Source of the DNA: Hetaerina americana
Taxonomy: Eukaryota > Arthropoda > Insecta > Odonata > Calopterygidae
Direction of reading: 5' to 3'
Assembly: GCA_022747635.1 (NCBI GenBank)
Contig: JAKTNV010000003.1
Location: 48,090,475 to 48,154,474 of the forward strand
DNA: 64,000 nt
Each line of letters starts with the position of its first letter. Within the stretch, counting starts at the first letter, position 1. Shown one piece after another: positions 57,901-64,000 of this stretch. The notes beneath the pieces were generated by a model. That model saw only the letters and a list, made by a program, of their open reading frames with translations, was not told the DNA's origin and did no database searches. The position numbers were made by a program, and so were the translations under genes.

Positions 57901-60470
57901 TAATTCTATGAAGACTTTAACACTGTGTTCCACGTGTAAAGTTTATGTGCTAGTGATTGCCCTTGTTATTTTCATGTTTATTGCTCAAAATAATTGTCTG
58001 AATTTGGATTACAGCTAAATTTTAAAATATATTAACAATGATCAATTTTTCCCTACAGAATGACGAATGCAGTCATTAACTGTTGATTTCAAAATTATAT
58101 TGACTTCAAGCTTGACCCTTTAGTCTAAAAAAATACTCTGGTGCTAATAACCATTAAATCCACCTAAACCTGTCTTTATTTTACCCTTTTTTGTGTTGTG
58201 TCAAATAAATTTATTAAATATATAGAATGGAATGTAGGTTACAATAATAAAAATATCTCCCTATTTCTGAGGTTTTGCAGTCCTTAAAAGGCACATTAGT
58301 GAGATGTATTGGGGAATATGGCGTGAAAGTGTTTGGTTTGTGAGCAGATCTCTTATTGATAAAGAGCATGAATTTTTAGTAAAACGAATTGCTGAGAACT
58401 AGAATTAAAAAATAAGTGTAATGCTCCTGAATGTGTATAATTTGAATGTACATTTCATCAGGTACCTCTCACCTCCTTAATCCTAAATGGTCACCTCATT
58501 TGCATAGACATAACCACTACTGATATTTAATTACCGTTCATTGCTGAATGTTCAATTATGATTTTCATAGTGACAACTACAATAGAGCTACAATATAATA
58601 AGTTGTTAAATTGCCATTAAGTAGAGTCCATTTAGACTCGATAAATCTATGTGCCTCAATCCAGTCATCAAAGCGATGCAAAAAACAAACATTAGAATTT
58701 TCGTATTTATATGATCCTCTATCCTGTTTTTTCAAATTGAGAATGAGATAATGAGAAATGAAATAATACATAATTAATAAAAACAATTCCATTTTATGTG
58801 AATAAGCACATTTGATGAGCAAGGCAGTAGCGAAGGCTTTTCAAATGCAAATAACTTTTCATAGAAGGAAGTTAAAAGGAAAGCTTTGTGACTGAAAATT
58901 ATCCTCGAGCCACAACAGCTGCTCATTTTCCACAAGTGAGGGTAAATACATTCCTATCTTGAATTTTATCAAGGTGGTTTATGAAACAATTTATGTTACT
59001 CTTTGCCAAGGATTACATATCTATTATAGCATTTTTGTTGACATCTGGTTTTTCTAAAAGGGACCAATGAAAAAATATATAATCTATTTGCTAGTAAAAT
59101 AGTGGTCAGGAAAAAATATTTTAAAAGCTTATGATTTTTTACTAATTATATGCAACATAAATTGTTATCAGCTCCTTTAACTCAACAAGTGTAATACATT
59201 TACATAAATAGCCTTCTCAATGAATTAATGGAACAAACTCTTTGAGCAATATGGACTCAAATATTTGATGTACATAAAAACCATTGATTGGCTCATTACA
59301 AACTCTTCTTTATCACCGACAAAGCAGATAAGTTGACTTTCCAAACAATTGAGGGTTTAAATGAATGCAGAAAAATGTTTTACTTTTTAAGTTCTCTTCA
59401 CTTAAATACAACTCCCAAGATGTGTGATTGCTAAAGTTCCACACTGACATAATATGCTGTCCAGGTTTCGAGAAAATAGCAACATTAGCTAAAGAGTCCT
59501 GTTCATATTATTGCTTGGAGTTTGCTTTCTCTTGTCTAATAGCTTAAATAAAACATGAAATTTTTTCGCATGTCCAACATTTCCACCTACCTCTTTAATA
59601 ATTTATAGCAATTGCTGACTACTGAGTATGTATGCCTTTATTATTTTTCAATTCCTGTGAAGAATTAAGAATCATAAAAATAATGAATAAGCTGAAATTA
59701 GGTCAGTCAACATTTTCAAGGAATTCAAATGATTTTTTTAACAAATCTCCTAAAGGAAAAACAAAAATGTACTTCACAGTTCTGATTAATAATCTGCCAG
59801 CTTACTTCTTTGATGATTATTGAAAAACTGATAAAATTATACCTTAACAGGCAATGATAACTAATTTTACCATAGCAGAATAGAGAATTAAAACTTGCGA
59901 ATGTCAATACTGTCAAGCATGGTGAAAAATGAATCACTATTCTGAGGCCCAAGAAGATGGGAAATTCCAGGCTCAGAAACTGAAATCTATGGTATTTACT
60001 GTAATAATTTATATGGAAATCAATATAAATTGAAGGCAGTGTGGCTTTGAACATTTTTAGGTGTCATCGTATATACATTTTAATGTATGCAAGTCATATC
60101 TCACCCAACTGAGTAAAGGTAGGTGTCAATTGATTTGCAATGTTGTTATACGCCTCAGTTGACACTAAAGTTTCCATTTATCGGGAACTTCAGCAACACT
60201 AGAGGCAACCTTACCATATCTAAAAATGGGAGTTTACACAAGGAGAAATTGTAGCACAATTGAGATGTTGGAAAACAGCAAAATGAGAAAATGTATGAAA
60301 AAAAAATACCAAATATGCTGGAAAATTATCAAAAGCATACGTCAGTGCGTGGAATATTGACAATTACGTAACCACAAGAGAAAATGGTCGTGCAGCAAAC
60401 TTATTATTTATCAAGTGCACAATTATTTATCAAGGACTTTGTTCATTTTGTCAAACTAATGTCAACCCAA
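54939..60470. other. Gene-poor stretch upstream of the La-motif exon
   Basis: 5.5 kb, probably the next LARP4-like intron. I searched the minus strand for an exon ending in the LEYYFS part of the La motif and found none. A small island at 57577-57449 (minus; MNSHSGSPEPVSSGSTVGAT) has coding-like base composition but no clear splice sites. A hairpin repeat copy lies at 60152-60206. Otherwise nothing. Confidence 0.5.
60152..60206. repeat. Dispersed hairpin-forming repeat, copy 3 (core only)
   Basis: Core GCCTCAGTTGACACTAAAGT..GGGAACTTCAGCAACACTAG then GAGGC. It keeps GCCTC/GAGGC, pairs AAGTTTCC with GGGAACTT (one G-U pair), and adds GTTG/CAAC. The upstream part of the repeat is not recognisable here. 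Confidence 0.55.
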
Positions 60471-60474
60471 TTAA

Positions 60475-62460
60475 CCCTTTGCACTCTGGTGCTTTTTTTC
60501 TTGATTGCCTCAGTCTACTCAGGATTTTATTTAAAAAAAAAACCCCAAATTTACTAAGCGTGGCACTAGAATGAAAAACTGGAGTTTCTTTTCATACAAC
60601 CTTATTTATTTGGATTTTTTTTCATAATTATTGATAAACCGCAATTCGAACTATATAATTTTTCATGGTATGATATTTTTGGAAGCATTAACCAACATAA
60701 AGACCTGGTTTACATTCACATGTCTCACAGATATATATCATCTCTTTCGTCAACCTTTGTTTTTTGTTAGGGTGGGGTGTGATTGTATAGTTTTCCATCT
60801 AAACGTTGCTCTATGTTAGTGGATGATAATATAACCCTGAAAGTTTGTGTACCATCTCGAAATTCTCCAACGAGATCTTGTACTAGTTTCCTAATGAATT
60901 TCACATGTGAGATCGATTTTTCATTTTTTCTTTGATGGCTTTCTTTGTACAATATATATGAATTCACAACACTGACCTCAACCCCCCAGAAAACAATTTA
61001 CGCTACCATATTAGAGTCTTCCTCATGAGCCAGTACGAGCTTGTGTAATGATCAGCTATCTCAACCCCCCCCATAAACTTTGTATAGTTCATCACAACCT
61101 TGAGTTTGAAAACTATTTCATTCCCACCACCAAAAAATCTCCTTTCCATGGACTCAGTCTCTGCAGTTTCCCCACGTACTGGGCATTGTGACTATCCTCT
61201 TGTCTTTCCATGCAAGGAGCATTACATTTTCATCCCTGTAAGCTACTATCTCTCCTTTCTTTAGCTTTGGATGTTTGATCACAGGTGGATTGTCTTCCCT
61301 ATTGGTATTATTGTCCCTGCCAAGTGTGTTTTTTCCTTTAGCAATTCCCTTGCAAGAGTGACACTGATGTAATACCCGTCAGAGAAGAAATGATAGCCTT
61401 GAGAACCAGATACTGAGTTCTTCAGTCTTTCATGCAGTTCTAACCTATTTTGCTAGTAAAAGGAGATCGGGTCTCACCAATGTTTCAGTTGCTCTCCACC
61501 CATAATAAGGGACAAATGAATGTCCGTAACCACATTTGGAATCAGATAGGACATATAGACGAATACCCCATTTTGTTGGCTTTTTAGGATTATACGTGAG
61601 GAAGCGTATCTTTCCCTTGAAACCAATTACAGCCTCATCAACAGAAATCTCACTTTCAGGGAAGAATCTCTCCCTAAATTTCATTTCAAGGTATGACAAG
61701 AGGCAATTAACCTTCTCGGTTATTGTTCTCAAATCTTTACTTGACTTTTGATCGTTTTTCAAATGTAACATCCAAAATATTTGCAAGAAGCTTTCTCTTT
61801 TGAAAAAATTGCATACAAGACTCAAAATCCATGGACCAATAACTCTGTAAGTTAGGGTGATTAAATACACCCATATTTAGTATTACGCCAAGAAAAGCCT
61901 TTATTTCCTCAATCATCACATCTTTCCTATTATTCCGAGTGAATTGCCGGATAGTTATTTCTGGCTAATTTTATGCCTAGCATACTCGTTAGTCGCTTCC
62001 GTTATATTTTGTAGCAATGCATAAAATAACTGAAAAAACTCTATTGGTGTGGCACTTCCAGAAGGAACTTGATGTCCAACACAAAACTGACCAGGGGAGA
62101 AGGGGATTCTGCTAGGCTTCAGGCCATTCACAGATACAGCATTCCACTTTTCTTTTTCTTGTTTTCCAATATGAATACCACTTTCACTGGGCCTTATGCC
62201 CGAATGCACAATGCTATCACCTATATCTCCATCACTATTACTTGAATAAACAATTGTGTCTTCATTTTGTCGGTATGAATTCACCATCACTGTCAGTACA
62301 TTCACCCTGATCTTCCACTTGGACCAGCGACTCATTCATTATCTCCATACGCATTCTCAGATAACTCAATATCACCACTATTACATTTGTCAATAAATTC
62401 GTCAGTTTTGATGTAAAATTCATCGTCGCTGCTTTCTAATGCTTAGGAATACTTATCCAC
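60475..62460 (-). mobile_element. Decayed piggyBac-like transposon with transposase pseudogene
   Basis: The left end has TTAA (60471-60474) followed by CCCTTTGCACTCTGG, a piggyBac-type terminus; no matching right end found. Minus-strand protein in order: acidic start ESSDDEF (near 62430), GLKPSRIPFSPGQFCVG, IEFFQLFYALLQNITEATNE YA region, IEEIKAFLGVILNMGVFNHP (61910-61850), RERFFPESEISVDEAVIGFK and PTKWGIRLYVLSDSKCGYGH (61670-61520, around the first catalytic Asp), YHFFSDGYYISVTLARELLK (about 61400-61340, second catalytic Asp block), KLKKGE-like, a YTKFMGG-like block and VNSYILYKESHQRKNE (60965). Several frameshifts and stops. Typical 570-600 aa enzyme, now dead; most similar in style to PGBD4-like animal piggyBacs. 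Confidence 0.85.
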
Positions 62461-63159
62461 CGCGAGGAGGTGAAATTTGTTCAGAATGAGCGACTACTCG
62501 GCAAAGTATTCGTCCAACTAAAGGGAAAGCATCTATTGCAAGAGAACCCTGTGTCATCAGGGAAAACATCTGTGTTATGCTTCTGAAATGCAAGGGAGGA
62601 CATGCAGCCTCAAAAAAGCATGACAAAGGAAAAGTGCTAGGGCTCGAGTTACTATGAATCAATGACTCATGTCTTGGAACCTCCTCAAACGACAAAGATG
62701 CAACCTCACAAAGAAGTTGTCAACTCTATTCCAGCAGTACAGGGAAAATGTTTAATTCTTTGAGTAGTAATTTTACATTGCAATACCCACAAAATTTCAA
62801 TTTACATTATGTAAATGGTAATTTTGCAGAGAGTATATTTCCCGAGTGGTCATAAATTCTAAGAAATTTTCCATTTTTCTTAGGAAAATTAATTTCTGTT
62901 TTACTGCACACTATTCACCTGGCAAATATGGATCTGATCCACCAAAAGACCTTTATGAATTTCAAAATGCACAATGTGAACCCATACACCGTTTTGACGT
63001 TCAGGATGTTGGCTTAAGGGGATATCTTTTCCTGCAGGAGATCCACTTACACATATTACCCTTCCATCATCCCTTTGAGTGGCCTGGGATCTACCTTTGA
63101 AAGCAGGCCAGGGATGTCAATGCCACTGACAATTTATCAATATGTTGCAAGTTGTTTAT
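62461..63159. other. Flank of the piggyBac relic, nothing recognised
   Basis: No host exon, RNA gene or known repeat seen. The right end of the piggyBac element should lie here but no CCC-type terminus with TTAA was found. Confidence 0.5.
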
Positions 63160-63345
63160 GTTCCAAGTAACTCCATTTGATATGAAACTTTTTAAAATGA
63201 ATTTAAAGGGTAAGGAGAAATTGGAAGAGCATTCATTTGCTTGTATAGTGGACCACATTATACAAGCAAATGAATACTCTTCCAATTTCTCCTTACCCTT
63301 TAAATTCATTTTAAAAAGTTTCATCTCAAATAGTGAATTTGGACC
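63160..63345. repeat. Long near-perfect inverted repeat (hairpin)
   Basis: Arms 63176-63247 and about 63259-63330 are almost identical when one is reversed: TTTGATATGAAACTTTTTAA..CATTCATTTGCTTGTATA against TTTGAGATGAAACTTTTTAA..TATTCATTTGCTTGTATA. The centre GTGGACCAC is itself palindromic, so there is almost no loop. Weaker matching continues outward (TTCCAAGT/GTCCAAAT). Transcribed, it would form a stem of about 75 bp. No flanking duplication or transposon terminus is obvious. The short frames on either strand are just the two faces of the same arm. Confidence 0.9.
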
Positions 63346-64000
63346 CAAGACATTTGGCAGAAGAGCTAAGAGAGTTAGACATTAACCATTTCAAAATGTA
63401 AAAAAGGCTAGCACTTGCAGAGGTGAAAGGAAAAGGGAGGATAAAAAAATGGGAGAAACCCTTTTTTTGGAGGTATCTCAATAATTTTTTCAGAATAAAA
63501 TACTATAGAACCATTCCACAGCTGCTTCATTCTCTCATTAACATCAATATAAACTACGAAATCCTGATAAAACTCTTACAATTTCTATCACTTACAAGTA
63601 AATTTGATGCATACTTCAGCTTATTTAATGGATAATAAACCAATTTAGCTTCAACATGTGGTTAATGTGTGATTGAATTTTATAAATTGAAAACAATGAA
63701 ATATGAAAGAAATAGTGGAACAATATTTTTCTAATGCCTCACTTCTGACCAGAAAGTGGTTTACAAAGGCACACCTTTAGAGTTGTCAGGTGCCTTGACA
63801 TGCCATGATGATTTACTCTTGTAACCACTACTACAATGTTGATTTTTCCCTTCTTAAAAATTCATTTACAAGTTTATATGCACACATACCAAATGTTTAT
63901 TGGCAAACCTTTGTCTGTTCTAGGATGATACAATGAACATGGTTAATATGATATGGTGAACCATTGGCTAGAAGTCAGCATACCTTGGAATGGGTTGTCT
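63346..64000. other. Right edge, nothing recognised
   Basis: AT-rich sequence without supported ORF, repeat or splice-flanked exon. Confidence 0.5.

Noticed and set aside
63091..63385. Two opposite-strand ORFs with the shared peptide MNLKGKEKLEE
   Set aside because: They are two faces of the same long inverted repeat, not a conserved protein.

Overview
The window looks like arthropod, most likely insect, nuclear DNA. It is AT-rich, its genes have short exons and multi-kilobase GT..AG introns, and it carries many mariner, pogo/Tigger, piggyBac, non-LTR and tRNA-derived SINE remnants. I see no prokaryotic features, CRISPR array or operon. Two host genes lie head-to-tail on the minus strand. 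LAYOUT: (1) 1953-7366 holds the first five coding exons of a VPS13B-type bridge-like lipid transfer protein (start codon 7366-7364, 198 codons, all splice phases consistent); the rest lies left of the window. (2) 7367-14854 is non-coding. It holds the VPS13B upstream region, a possible small divergent + strand transcript (acceptor near 7769, stop 7840, AATAAA at 7950), and probably a long 3' UTR of the next gene. (3) 14855-54938 holds eleven consecutive exons of a LARP4/LARP4B-type La-related protein: part of the La motif, the RRM, a long low-complexity region with His, Ala, Gln and Ser runs, the conserved downstream blocks of the family, and the stop. The eleven exons sum to 3163 nt, which is one nucleotide finishing a split Arg codon plus 1054 codons including the stop. 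Exons upstream of the La motif split lie at or beyond the right edge. (4) 54939-64000 is gene-poor: a decayed piggyBac transposase at 60.5-62.5 kb and an almost perfect 75-bp-arm inverted repeat at 63.2-63.3 kb. MOBILE ELEMENTS occupy most introns. One mariner (21175-22506) is complete, with TA target duplications, matching terminal repeats and an open 357-aa DD34D transposase. Two other mariners are fossils (114-1009 and about 44683-45671). A TA-flanked MITE family with the end CCGTATTTTCCCATCGATAA occurs at 3541-5307 (split by a LINE), 22585-22800 (one end) and 52799-53305. A TTAA-flanked piggyBac-type MITE (33779-34833) sits inside an older pogo/Tigger-like element. One LINE family has three copies. 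Two SINE families and a 55-bp hairpin-forming repeat in three copies are also present. HOW THE GENES RELATE: VPS13B proteins act in lipid transfer and Golgi/endosome membrane traffic, while LARP4 proteins bind poly(A), PABP and RACK1 and stabilise mRNAs. Nothing suggests the two act together; they are simply neighbours. I did not find a convincing previously undescribed biological system. The best leads are the intact mariner, the nested and structured repeats, the long hairpin and the possible divergent transcript beside VPS13B.
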